Part shown: positions 23,655 to 33,839 of the stretch, piece after piece | Position numbering within the stretch: the first letter of the stretch is position 1 | Layout of the letters: every line of letters starts with the position of its first letter | Assembly: GCA_021464525.1 (NCBI GenBank) | Contig: JADRCO010000129.1 | Location: forward strand, 1 to 51,131 | Source of the DNA: Rhizophagus sp. LPA8_4_AMF | Taxonomy: Eukaryota; Glomeromycota; Glomeromycetes; Glomerales; Glomeraceae | DNA: 51,131 bases | Reading direction: 5' to 3' | Translations under genes and position numbers: made by a program | Notes under the pieces: generated by a model | What the model saw: only the letters and a program-made list of their open reading frames with translations | Databases searched by the model: none | What the model was told of the DNA's origin: nothing

Positions 23655-23984
23655 TTCACATCGCTATCATTCACCATGCATTATTGTAAATGTTGAAAGC
23701 CCGTATTAATTCAGTTTAGTTGTGTTCAGTCGGTGCGGCTTCCGATTTAAAAATATAGTTTTACCTTCTATTGCTATAATATGCAGTATAAAGTAAGGAA
23801 AAAAAACTGCCGTTGGAGAAAATCAAATTAAATTTATATGCAAATAGGCTGAAACAAGATCAAGATTTATTAATAAAAACAACAATTTTGAAATCCAACA
23901 TCACTTATAAAGTTTGATTTAAAATTAACAATTATGATTGATAAATACAAATGTCATTTATTTACCTTTTTTAAGTTAATATAA

Positions 23985-24100
23985 CCTTTCTTTTAAATTG
24001 AAGATAGTCTATTAGAAGATAAAAATTTTCATTTCGTAAATTTACTATGCACTTTGAATTACATTTACTAATAAAAAATAATAGTAATTTGCCCCTAGCA
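23985..24100. repeat. Inverted dispersed repeat R3, copy a
   Basis: Contains AGAAGATAAAAATTTTCAT and TTACTAATAAAAAATAATAG, which recur in opposite orientation at about 32310-32430. The second copy lies downstream of family A copy A3, so R3 may be a piece of flank carried along with a family duplication. Confidence 0.6.
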
Positions 24101-25820
24101 TTTCACCGAGCGATGCTTATGTTGAATTGCGAATTAAGTATTAACTCATTTTTATTTCCCAGCAGTTTTCTTCCTTCCTATTACAAAGGACCAATATCTT
24201 CTAAAATTATATTTTCTTCGTTTTCTTTTATTGTTATTTCAGCTAATGATCTATTTGCCTATAATAATAATCATTCATTTGATTTTATTATTGATGATGA
24301 TGAATTTTTTGAACAATTATAACGTCTTGTACTGTAACAAATTAATATCCATATCTGATATTAGTATTATAGGCTGAATTAAATAAAGTATAATTAATAT
24401 AATTAAAGTATGAATGAATCTATATTTTTAATGTATACAACGTCGAACCTTCTGTATGTACTGTACACATGCTCCAAATATTGTCCACGTGATTTTGTAA
24501 TTTTGGCCAAGACGGATCGATTTTTATTGGTCAGAATTAGAAATTAGAAAATTTATTGTTCACGAAAAACTATTTCTTTTTTTACGCCTAAACATCATAA
24601 TATGGCATTACATAATTCGATGGAAAACTGATTTATTTGTACTTTATTATATACATATATATATATTTATAAAATTTAATGAATAATAAACAATATCTGA
24701 TATATAATTATCACTTATTATTAATATATTATAAACTAAAATAAAAATTGTAACTACTTTTAATTTTTACACAATACAAAAATTTATATATCAAGGTTTG
24801 AGAATAAAGTTTTGTGTAAAATAAAAAATCAAAAATATTAATATTATATACAATTAACATTATTATACAAACATACTGTACATAGTTTATTTAAACTTTG
24901 CAAATATTTAAGATTTCACTCTTCCTTGTTATTATTTTTCAGATCATAATTAAAATCGTCTTTAATTATAACTTAAGTATAACTTAGGAATAATAAGACA
25001 AATTATTAACTTTTTTATAAAGAGTAATATATACTAGATGACTTTTTATTCTCATTTGCTATAATTATATTATACGTATAAATACGTTTCGTGAGATAAA
25101 ATTAATTGGATGAATGAAGTCGAAAGAATCTCGAATTATTAATGTTATCATCATAAATAAATTACTGATAATAAAAAATTTGACAGATTGAGAACTCTCC
25201 TCGATTCTATGGGAAATTATTCTTATTAAATATTGTAAACATAATCAATTTTAATCAAGAGATTTTTGAGAATATAAAATCAGAAGTAAAATCACCTGAC
25301 TTAATTACTATGATGTAATAAAACATATCCATACATAAATATCCATACAATAGCTATTATTTGATCTCTGTTTACATAGCTAATCTTTAATAATGCGTTA
25401 TCCCGCATATCTTAGATCGGTCTTTCTATATTTGTAATATATAATATTAGCTTTTAATATAACCTACATAACCTACACATATTTTTAAGCTTGACAATTA
25501 ATAAAGTTCAAGCTATAAACAAACAAATTAATACATAAACTTGATTATCAAATATGAAAATGTAATCAAATTAGAGAAATTTTTAATTAATAAAAACCAT
25601 TTTTATAACGAAATCATCGAAATCAATAAAGGTATCAAATTTTATTAAAAACCATAATTAACAATTCTTACATAATATTATCGAAAATTATTATTTGTAA
25701 CAATTATTTAACTTAATAAAAACTATATACTGTAAGTAGCCATAATTAAAATCTTAAAATTTCAATGTAATTATTATAATTATATATATATATATATTAA
25801 AAATTCCTAACATCAAATAA
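24100..25820. other. No supported gene
   Basis: Very A+T-rich DNA with TA and ATT microsatellite-like runs, for example 24650-24670 and 25780-25800. A 91-codon frame at 24047-24322 is Ser/Phe/Ile rich, partly overlaps repeat R3 and is not convincing. Confidence 0.4.
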
Positions 25821-25828
25821 AGTAACAA

Positions 25829-25925
25829 TCGTAATAATAATAATCGAAAGAATCGAAATAACGAAATAATCGAAATAATAAAATAATCGAAATAATTAAA
25901 ATAATCGAAATGATACGATTGACTT
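25829..25925. repeat. ATAATCGAA tandem repeat
   Basis: About ten imperfect copies of a 9-10 bp ATAATCGAA unit, just downstream of family B copy B2. Confidence 0.65.
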
Positions 25926-25985
25926 ATTCGAGATAAGGTAAAATAGTAATTTAAATTCGAGAGTTATGGGAAGGAAAGTAATTTC

Positions 25986-26372
25986 TTAAGGGCTCTCAAT
26001 ATTTGAATATTCAGAGCTATCACTTTCATTACTTTTATTAGAAGATGGATATTTATTATTGCAATTTGGAGTCGTAAAAATTACGAGTTTTTGTAAATCT
26101 TCTAAAGAGAATTTTGACAGATTATATTCTAATTCGCATGGTACATTATTTAAAGTAAATTTTGCGTTAAATATTGAGAATTGATCTGCCTTTTTTGATG
26201 GAAGATTTGAATCGTTACGAAGTTTATCAACAATTTCTTCGATTTTATTTATTTTTTTAGAAAATAGGTTAACATAATCATTGGTTTCGATACAACTAGG
26301 GCATAGTGATTTTTTTTTATTCCTAGTTCTCTTGTTATTATTACCTAAATCGATTTTTCGTATATATGACAT
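25986..26372 (-). CDS. Family B small protein, copy B2 (longest C-terminus, unknown function)
   Basis: A single-exon frame of 128 residues. It lacks the MSSRNY beginning of other copies and starts MSYIRKIDLG, which aligns with APYVQRINLS of B1. A basic stretch (13-22) precedes CPSC (24-27), then ETNDYVNLFSKKINKIEEIV (29-48), a probable amphipathic helix. Residues 65-83 carry FSIFNAKFTLNNVPCELEY, followed by LSKFSLEDLQKLVIF and a Ser/Asn/acidic tail. The CPxC pair with later single cysteines could bind a metal, but four well-placed ligands are not obvious. There is no signal peptide or membrane segment. This copy shows the fullest version of the family C-terminus and has a TATA box about 55 bp upstream. 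Confidence 0.7.
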   Translation of the reverse strand: MSYIRKIDLGNNNKRTRNKKKSLCPSCIETNDYVNLFSKKINKIEEIVDKLRNDSNLPSKKADQFSIFNAKFTLNNVPCELEYNLSKFSLEDLQKLVIFTTPNCNNKYPSSNKSNESDSSEYSNIESP

Positions 26373-26423
26373 TGAAACTTATTAAGCTTATAACATATGG
26401 TGAGGTTAAAAAGATAAAAAAAA

Positions 26424-26435
26424 GCCTTTTAAATA
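26424..26435 (-). promoter_or_regulatory. TATA-like box of family B copy B2
   Basis: The minus strand reads TATTTAAAAGGC, about 52-63 bp upstream of the start, matching the spacing of the B1 box. Confidence 0.45.
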
Positions 26436-26439
26436 ATTT

Positions 26440-27100
26440 CATAATTTTCCGTTTTTCTGTAATTATAAATAGAATCCCTTAATGTTACGTCATTCAGTTA
26501 TTTTTATAATCCTTATTATTAGAAATTTCCTTATTAGTAATCCGTAGATCCACATGCTTACCTATTGTGTTTTTTTGTTTATCTGTTATTATTTAAAATA
26601 TTTGTCATTATGAATAAATATTACGACATCATTTTTAAAGAATTTTCTTATAAGTTAAAATTTTTTTGAGAAATGTAAACAAATAAAAGTGACGTCAGAA
26701 AACATTGTCCGGACATTATCTGGCCTATGAGAAAAATTCCAGGTAAATTCTGAAATTCTTTTTTCATAGAGATTGAAAATTCATCTGATGAATAACAAAT
26801 TCAATTTGTTCAGTTGTTAATTTCTCTTTTTTTATTACAATTTTTACTAGATTCTTTGTTAAGACATGGCCTTAGGATAATTTTTTAAAATGTTACTACC
26901 TTTATTGGCAAATGTTCCAATAAAGTTATTTACTTTTTGAAAATGATAAAACTCTATTAAAATTGAATGATTTTGTAGATTCCATTAATCTTAATTTGTG
27001 AATTATTTCATATTTTTCATTAAAAATAAATTGAAAATTAGTAACTGGTTTTATTAAATTTCTTTTAGTCAACTTTCAGTAATTTTCATATATGTCGTTT
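26440..27100. other. No supported gene
   Basis: Intergenic A+T-rich DNA. Nothing recognisable apart from ordinary homopolymer runs. Confidence 0.4.
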
Positions 27101-27105
27101 TAATT

Positions 27106-27225
27106 TCGGGAAAATGACCATTCGGGAAATTGGGATCGGGATATTTCGGGATAATGAGATTCGGGACATTGGCTTCAGGAAAATGACCATTCGGGAAATT
27201 GGGATTCGGGAAATCGTCCAACAAG
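27106..27225. repeat. Minisatellite with a 69-bp period and shorter TTCGGGAAAT subrepeats
   Basis: AAAATGACCATTCGGGAAAT starts at 27111 and again at 27180. Between them variants of TTCGGGAWAWT recur about every 15-20 bp. The array ends about 75 bp before the ATG of the frame at 27299. Confidence 0.7.
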
Positions 27226-27298
27226 GATGGTGGGTCGAAGGTGTCATCCGATCACGTGATTGCGGATTTGCGTTGTTTATGACAGTTTTTTGTGCTAA

Positions 27299-27622
27299 AT
27301 GCCTTCTAATAAAGTACTGCATGAATACTTCGAAAAAAGAACATCAGGATGGAATATTACTGGGTTCCTTAACGCATGTGAGCTGGAGCCGTTTCAACAA
27401 ATAATAGAATATTATCTTTGTTCTCTCAAGAGGATTAAGAGTACTGAGACAGGTCAAAGATGTGAAGAAGCACAAAATCTCTTTTATAAGTATAAGAAGG
27501 CAGATATTAGGTTTACTAGTTTTGCTAAAAATATAGAAAATGGCGTGGTATATGATCTTTGGGTTCTTCTATCATTCAAGTCTTCGGGTCGAGCCCAAAA
27601 AACTAGTGCTGAGCACAAGTGA
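27299..27622 (+). CDS. Possible gene, 107 residues, unknown function
   Basis: An ATG-started frame with composition more like a real protein than neighbouring frames: balanced charges, few low-complexity runs, and a helical-looking core such as QQIIEYYLCSLKRIKS and CEEAQNLFYKYKKADIRF. There is no signal peptide, membrane segment or motif that I recognise. A minisatellite and a GATCACGTGATTG palindrome (27251-27263) lie just upstream. After residue 82 the sequence becomes less protein-like, so the frame may be a first exon or the N-terminal part of a truncated gene rather than a full protein. Confidence 0.4.
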   Translation: MPSNKVLHEYFEKRTSGWNITGFLNACELEPFQQIIEYYLCSLKRIKSTETGQRCEEAQNLFYKYKKADIRFTSFAKNIENGVVYDLWVLLSFKSSGRAQKTSAEHK

Positions 27623-27761
27623 TCTTTGGGTTTGGCTGATGTTCTGATGGGATTGAAAATTGGATGGAAATTATTCAGGAATTGATCTGTTTCTTTCTTT
27701 CTCCTACATGCATGTTTAAAAGATTAAGAAAACTAATAAGCTTTTTTTTAACCTTACTATC

Positions 27762-27825
27762 CTGGTGAAGAGCATATCTGTGCTTTGGCTAGTTCGATTC
27801 TAGCCTAAGATCTCACTCACATTTT
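27762..27825 (+). other. tRNA-like sequence, possible SINE head
   Basis: GCTAGTTCGATTCTAGC around 27787-27806 forms a stem around a loop close to the B-box/T-loop consensus GTTCGAATC. GGTGAAGAGCATATCTG lies about 15-30 bp upstream, where an A box would be. I cannot fold a full cloverleaf with an acceptor stem, so this is not called as a tRNA gene. It may be a tRNA-derived SINE remnant. Confidence 0.25.
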
Positions 27826-27829
27826 AATC

Positions 27830-30800
27830 TTTTCTTTTTTGAGCTTTCTTTAATCCCATAGTGGTGACACATATAACGATGAAGCTGACCATTTATTTAT
27901 TTCAGTTAGTAAAAGAAGGAAGCAATAAACCTCATTCCAACAATCCAACGCCATTAATCATATACTAGCTCTATCCTACCATTTGTCAACCAAAAACCAA
28001 AACTGCTCTTTGCGTGAATATCACTATTAATGTATTATCGATCAAAATGTCAGATGAGAACTTCAAATATCAATCAATGTAAATTTTTTATTTAATAATC
28101 TTTAAAATTTATCGAGCAAGACCTCACAAATAACATCATTGACTGGTCAATGACAAAACAATGGATATCTTTTAAGGAAAATTAATCGATCATGCAACTA
28201 CTATTACTATGGGATGTAGGTAGGTACTACATCAAAATAGACCTGATCTACTGACGGTATACCCAAAGGACATTCCTTGTTTACTTTTCATAGCACTCAA
28301 GAAAATAATTGTCACTTCTTTATTTGCGCAGCACATAGACATCAAATCACTTCAGCGTTAACCGAATAGAAAACATACTTTGTAAATAAAGCTGCACCTA
28401 AAGCCCTTTGATTTATTCCTCATAATAGATACAATAGATAGATTATCGATCTTCAACTCGATTTTTTTTAGGAGTTGTGTAATCACGTGACCATCCAATG
28501 TTACAAATATTTGCGGAATGAATAAAAAAACAGGGGTAATTATTGCCCCCAGGTCAGCAGTACAAAAGGAATGAGGGAAAAGATAATAATATTAATCAGC
28601 GTATGAAGAAAAGACTTGATGCGCCTACAAAAAACCAAACGCTACCCATTTCTTCACAATAATAGTGGATTCGTTGGACCTCCAGTTACATTTACAAAAT
28701 AGCCCATGGTATAACCATCATGATTTAATTGTTTTTAGATCCTCAAATTATATAACGAACTAGAATCCTTCGTATAACGACCTTCTATCAGGGCTTGGTA
28801 CTGATCATAAAATTAAATAGTAGTCTATTTTGAACTTACCTTGCCTTTGTTTCTCTATGTAATAGATAAATAAATAAATAAATATTTTAATCATGGAGAT
28901 TATTAGCTTGCTTAGATTTGGCTGATCATATGAAGATATAACGGTAAATATCGAAATCATTTCTTATAGGGTTATGTCAATCAAAATTTATATTTTTAAT
29001 TATTTATATTGTTTAATATTGTAAGTTTACTAATCCTATTAAATATTATTAAATACAATTACATATATTAATGTATGCTGTATTACTACTAAAGCTTCCC
29101 GCAATAGTTTTGCCCAAAAATACATTCACGTAATAACCAGTTAAACGAATCATATAAAATTTCAATTTAGACTTAAAATCACACTTGAACAAAGCGCGAA
29201 ATTATAAAGTTACTTTTTTTGGATTTATTTTCTCATCAGGACCGCAGTCCGCAGTAGATTGAATAAGTTATTACGTCATGAGAAAAATCCAATTCTTTGC
29301 AAAGAATTTTTCTATTTCCAGTCTGATGTCAGAATTCATTCGTAATAATTATTTTTTATTATAATAACAAATTCTCACTTGTTGTCATTTATTATTATGA
29401 TCATATGGAACAAAGAAACCTGCAAACGTCCGAAGGCAGTCGCTTATTTCAACATTTACGCGTTTATTATATAACCATTCTTTTAGAATTTATTTGATTG
29501 AATCATTGAAAATTTACTTAATTTGGTTTAAACCTATCGTACAAAATGTTACGTAATACAACGTTATTTGTTTGTCAAAAATCTTTATAAATTATAATGC
29601 AGCGGCATAATTATATAATTATAGTAATCAAAAAAATTCAATTTACATATCCCACATCTTCATTTAGAATAATTTCAGTTTAAAATCAAGTGCAGTAAAT
29701 TATACGGAATGAAATTACAAAGACGTGTATAATTACGGAATTAATTACTGCATATAGAAAGGTTATGCAGAAAGGTTATGCGATACAAAAAAGAAATCCA
29801 TTTACATATTTATCAAAAATCAACATTAGCATTCAGTTATAGATTTACAATTTATCATGGCATTATTGAATATGTATTTATGAATAATATATGGCATATC
29901 TAATGGCATATCTAAAATGCTGAATTAATAATTCGGTAATAATAATTCCAACGGCACGTATATATCCCTTCATAGATATATTACTAATAATGTCAGTCGA
30001 ACTTTATGTAAATATCTTCATGACAAAGAATTCAATATTGGAATGGAAATTATACCAATCGGCAATATTTACTTTAATCGGCAATTTGGCAACCTGGCAT
30101 GATGTAACATTACATATATATTTTTAATCAAAAATTCTAAATTAAGTAATGAAAATACACTGTTTTAGTTATCTTACGCAGTAATCAAATGAATCTTTTC
30201 TATTTTTTCTCCGTGGAATATTTCAAAAATTAATGTCAAATTTATTTGATAAAATACGATATACGATCATCAACTTGGTTGTCAACGTACTGAACTTCGA
30301 TTAGGAAGAGAGCCTTTGCTTCAACTTCACGTATTATTAATCCTCATAATGTACAGTACGTATACTAATTGGCAATATTTATAAAAAATATATACGCATA
30401 TGCGGTGCAATCACTTTCCATGGCGATCGATACGGTAAAGTCCGGCATATTATTTGGGGATGTTGGATTACATGAGTCATTATGAATTTGATTTTTTTTT
30501 TTTATTTTATTTACAAATTTTATTTTGCATGCGAGTCATTAATTGCTTTCCGTAAAGTATGATTTCTAAAAAAAAACAATTGCTTATGCGAAACCAAAAA
30601 TTTTGAGCTAATGTGAAAGAAGTACTACTATATTATTATTATTGTATAGTTAAAAGTATCGTCGATGTCCGATATCCAATGTATTGGCTATATTAGTTAT
30701 ATTACTAATCCGATACAAATACAATTAAAAAATCGAAATGAATCAATTAAAATTTTTTAACTATTTGATCGGACCGACATTCTCCTAATATTCCTAATAT

Positions 30801-31580
30801 GAACTTCCGTTGGTGAATCAATTTTCTCTTTTTTGGTGTCAATTATTCATTTCACATAATATTTATAACAAACTTCCATGCAAAAATAAGTAAACAAATT
30901 GAGCTCAGTAATAAAAAAATTAAATCATTGTCCACTTTACTTACTAGATATAGTCGTCCGGTAGTCCTATACAATTTTATTATACTCAAAACTCACTACA
31001 GTATATAAAGTTGAATTATCAGTAATATGTAGAAAGGGAATTCATTACAAAATGCTTATATTCTTATTTAATATATAAATAAAGTTATTAAATATTATTC
31101 CAATTATCAAACTGAACATTTGATTCAGAGAGAATAATTTGAGCTCAATCACATTTTAACCTCATTGGTTAGGCGAAGTTCGATATGATGATATAATACT
31201 TTATAAGTCCCTATAAAAAATTTTGATCACATATCGGAGTTTTTTCGGAATGAAAACTAAAAAAATGATCATTTATCGTAATCTTCCCAGAAAATTTTTT
31301 ATAGGGAGTATGCGGACAGCCGTGGATGATCATGTAAAAATCTGTTAAATTTTACCCAACAGATAAAAGTTTAGCTAATATATCAAGCGATCAGCAACCT
31401 CCAAATTTTGCGTGACAAAGAATAAGCCACATGATATTAGGCCATAGTTCCAATTAAATATATAAGATCATCTGTCGTGAGTCATAACAATAGAAGCGTG
31501 AACAGATTTGATTTAAATTCGTGAGTTGCTTTAGTGAAGCTCCTTTTTTAATACTCGAATTAGTGGAATATTTAAATTTT
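27830..31580. other. Long stretch with no supported gene
   Basis: Mostly A+T-rich non-coding DNA. It contains a TCACGTGA palindrome at 28483-28490, an AATA microsatellite near 28867-28885, a GGACCGCAGTCCGCAG fragment near 29238 related to the repeat at 1-122, and a 13-bp tandem duplication AGAAAGGTTATGC at 29756-29781. No coding frame with relatives is seen. Confidence 0.4.
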
Positions 31581-31585
31581 TTTTA

Positions 31586-31594
31586 TATATAAGC
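31586..31594 (+). promoter_or_regulatory. TATA box of family A copy A3
   Basis: TATATAAGC followed by AAAAATTTCCTTTG, the family A promoter layout, about 185 bp before the ATG. Confidence 0.45.
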
Positions 31595-31776
31595 ATTAAA
31601 AATTTCCTTTGAAATTCTTTATTCAAATCTGATTTTTGCTTAGTAGTAAAAATAAATAAATACTATACTAAATAAACAAAAAACAATTCACTTTAACAAT
31701 TCATATTGTACGATTCTTGTACAATTTGATTATTTCAAAATCAGAATTACAACTTCGCAAAAAATTTCATAAAACA

Positions 31777-32028
31777 ATGCCACCAAGAAATTATAGACGA
31801 AGGATACATAGGACGAAGCGATTTAATGCAAATAATATAAATCGAAATCGTATTCCACGAATTCGTAATACTAATACTCTCGACCGTATCGCCCGAATTA
31901 TTGTACCACAAATTACTCATAACCCTTTTGAGCAAACTTTTTTTAACGGAACAAATTTTAATGATACCAATAATTTTGAGTCTTTAATTTTGCCCGCGGG
32001 ATGTTTGCCTTCTTCGTTGTTTCCCTAA
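31777..32028 (+). CDS. Family A small protein, copy A3 (unknown function)
   Basis: A single-exon frame of 83 residues from ATG 31777. An in-frame TTG upstream would lengthen it, but the MPPRNYRR beginning aligns with MSSRN of the relatives. The N-terminus is Arg/Asn rich (RRRIHRTKRFNANNINRNR), then DRIARIIVPQIT, then TFFNGTNF and NFESLILPAGCLP. The C-terminus ends SSLFP like copy A1. Its 3' flank (32137-32280) resembles that of copy A5, with shared GAGCGAG, TTTATAAGATT and AAGCAAATT words, so the duplication carried flanking DNA. It faces copy A4, which is transcribed towards it 1.3 kb away. Function is unknown. Confidence 0.7.
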   Translation: MPPRNYRRRIHRTKRFNANNINRNRIPRIRNTNTLDRIARIIVPQITHNPFEQTFFNGTNFNDTNNFESLILPAGCLPSSLFP

Positions 32029-32114
32029 TATATTAAACATGATCTTCAAGCAATTTTTTGATAGAATTTTTTTTAAAATCTAAGTTTCGACATATTATTT
32101 TACTTTGTTATTAT

Positions 32115-32137
32115 TTTCTTTCTTTCTTTCTTTCTTT
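32115..32137. repeat. TTTC microsatellite
   Basis: About five TTTC units directly downstream of copy A3. Confidence 0.7.
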
Positions 32138-32309
32138 TTATAAGCAAATAACTTTTACGAGCGAGGAGTTTATTTAGTTTAGGGGAATTTTAACTTTTAT
32201 TCTTATTTAAAAATTTATTTATTTACAAATATTAATCAACAAAATTTATAAGATTCACATAAGCAAATTGTGTTATATGGCGTTAAGAAAATTCTTTAAT
32301 TAGCAATCC

Positions 32310-32430
32310 ATATAAGAACCATGAACAAACTACTATTATTTTTTATTAGTAAATAGAATCCAATATGCATAGTAAATTCACGCGATGAAAATTTTTATCT
32401 TCTAATAAACTATCTTCAATTTAAGAAAAA
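32310..32430. repeat. Inverted dispersed repeat R3, copy b
   Basis: Reverse-complement match to 23985-24100. It lies about 300 bp after copy A3. Confidence 0.6.
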
Positions 32431-33350
32431 ACTTTAAACATTATATTTATAAACTCTAATTGCTAATTATAATATTGTATTTTATGAATGATGCCTTAGC
32501 TTAATTAGAAGGAATGTTGGATTTCCAAAATTATTTATTATCATCCCTTATATTTTTATTAATACAAACTATTAATTAAATTTGTAGATATTTTTATAAT
32601 TGTCCGGAGTGAAGGGCTATATATATATGTTTAACGAAAGGTTGCCGATAATATCACGTGGCGATTTCCGTTTGTCCGACGCGTGTCTAAATTTTTGCTA
32701 CAATGATAAACAAATAAAAAATTAGATGCAAGATAATGAGATAAACGGTATTACAAGTAGTAAATAATGAATTAACTTGAAATAAAAATTAATTTTTGGC
32801 TATAAATTTCAGATAATTTTTAAATAATCTGAAGCAGTACTGTCATTACGTCTGCAGATCTTCGTAAAAAGAATCCTGCTCACGTAAAAAACTTTTTTAG
32901 TATTTCTTTAATTAATTTAGCAAAATGGCGAGGAAATTTAAGAATACTGCCGATAATTTATTAAGTATTTTACAAATTGATCATCTTTGTCGGCAAAAAG
33001 AGGAAAAAGAGACAAAGTGATATTAATTATAGTACAACTTTAAAATAATAGTAATATCTATCGAACATGATTAAAAAATAATTAACTTAATACTGTAAGC
33101 AAGTTTCTAAAGTAAATTTAATCCATATTGCACATTTCCTCTTAGTTTGTATACTACTAAACTCCATGTTGTTTACTGGACATATAATAATCTTATGATT
33201 AAAATTTAAAAATTGAGTAAAACTTAAAAATTTAATACACTATTATGCTTATAAAAATCTTAAATTTATTAATTTATTTATGTTTGTGATAATTTATCGA
33301 ACAAAAAAATTTGGATTGAAAAAAAAACGATTAACGGTTTAAATATTCGA
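32430..33350. other. No supported gene
   Basis: A+T-rich DNA between the convergent copies A3 and A4. An ATCACGTGG motif lies near 32653. No coding frame is seen. Confidence 0.4.
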
Positions 33351-33353
33351 AAA

Positions 33354-33683
33354 TTAAATTGTATTATTATTAAATATTGGTCGTAAAATTAAAGATTCGA
33401 AATGGTTGCTATTATCAAAGGTTGTCCCGTTGAAGAAATCACTCTGCAAAGAATTATTCATAATCTGAGGCGTATTGATTTGAACAATTCGGTGAATTGT
33501 ATCAGCATTATTTAAAAGTCGAATGCGATTGATATTTCTGTTTATATTATTTGCATTATTTGCCATATTTATAAGACGGAGTGCCCCGCGTGTTCTTCGA
33601 TTATGACTTCTTAATCGATTAGTATTTCTCAAAGTTCTTCGATTATAACTTCTTTGTCTATAAGTATTTCTTGATGTTGACAT
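33354..33683 (-). CDS. Family A small protein, copy A4 (extended N-terminus, unknown function)
   Basis: A single-exon frame of 109 residues, the longest of the family. Residues 10-36 contain a duplicated Arg-rich unit (RSYNRRTLRNT and RSHNRRTRGA), which explains the extra length. Then come the family segments INMANNANNINRNINR, IHRIVQINTPQI, FFNGTTF and FESLIL. The PAG that follows in all relatives is replaced by RPIFNNNTI before the stop, so the C-terminus has diverged. The start gives MSTSRN, close to MSSRN of the others. The family-type TATA element lies about 140 bp upstream. It is convergent with copy A3. Confidence 0.7.
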   Translation of the reverse strand: MSTSRNTYRQRSYNRRTLRNTNRLRSHNRRTRGALRLINMANNANNINRNINRIRLLNNADTIHRIVQINTPQIMNNSLQSDFFNGTTFDNSNHFESLILRPIFNNNTI

Positions 33684-33815
33684 TTTGAATTATTAGTTAA
33701 AATTTATAGTAAAGAATCGATGTATAATTGTATATAGCTTAAGTTAATCAAGATTTTTTTTTTAGTATTATTGTTATTTTTTTTATTTTTTTTTGATTTG
33801 AAAAACTTCGCTAAA

Positions 33816-33836
33816 GGAATTTCTCTGATTTTTATA
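33816..33836 (-). promoter_or_regulatory. TATA box of family A copy A4
   Basis: The minus strand reads TATAAAAATC then AGAGAAATTCC, matching the TATAAAAGCT and GAAATTCC arrangement of copy A2. Confidence 0.5.
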
Positions 33837-33839
33837 TCG

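Noticed and set aside
24047-24322. 91-codon frame starting MHFELHLLIKNN
   Set aside because: Its first third is repeat R3, which is also present non-coding at 32 kb, and the remainder is Ser/Phe/Ile rich.
25829-25925. CRISPR-like array
   Set aside because: The units are 9-10 bp with no spacers. It is a simple tandem repeat in a eukaryotic genome.
27762-27825. A functional tRNA gene
   Set aside because: A T-arm-like stem and B-box-like loop are present, but no acceptor stem or anticodon arm can be paired around them.
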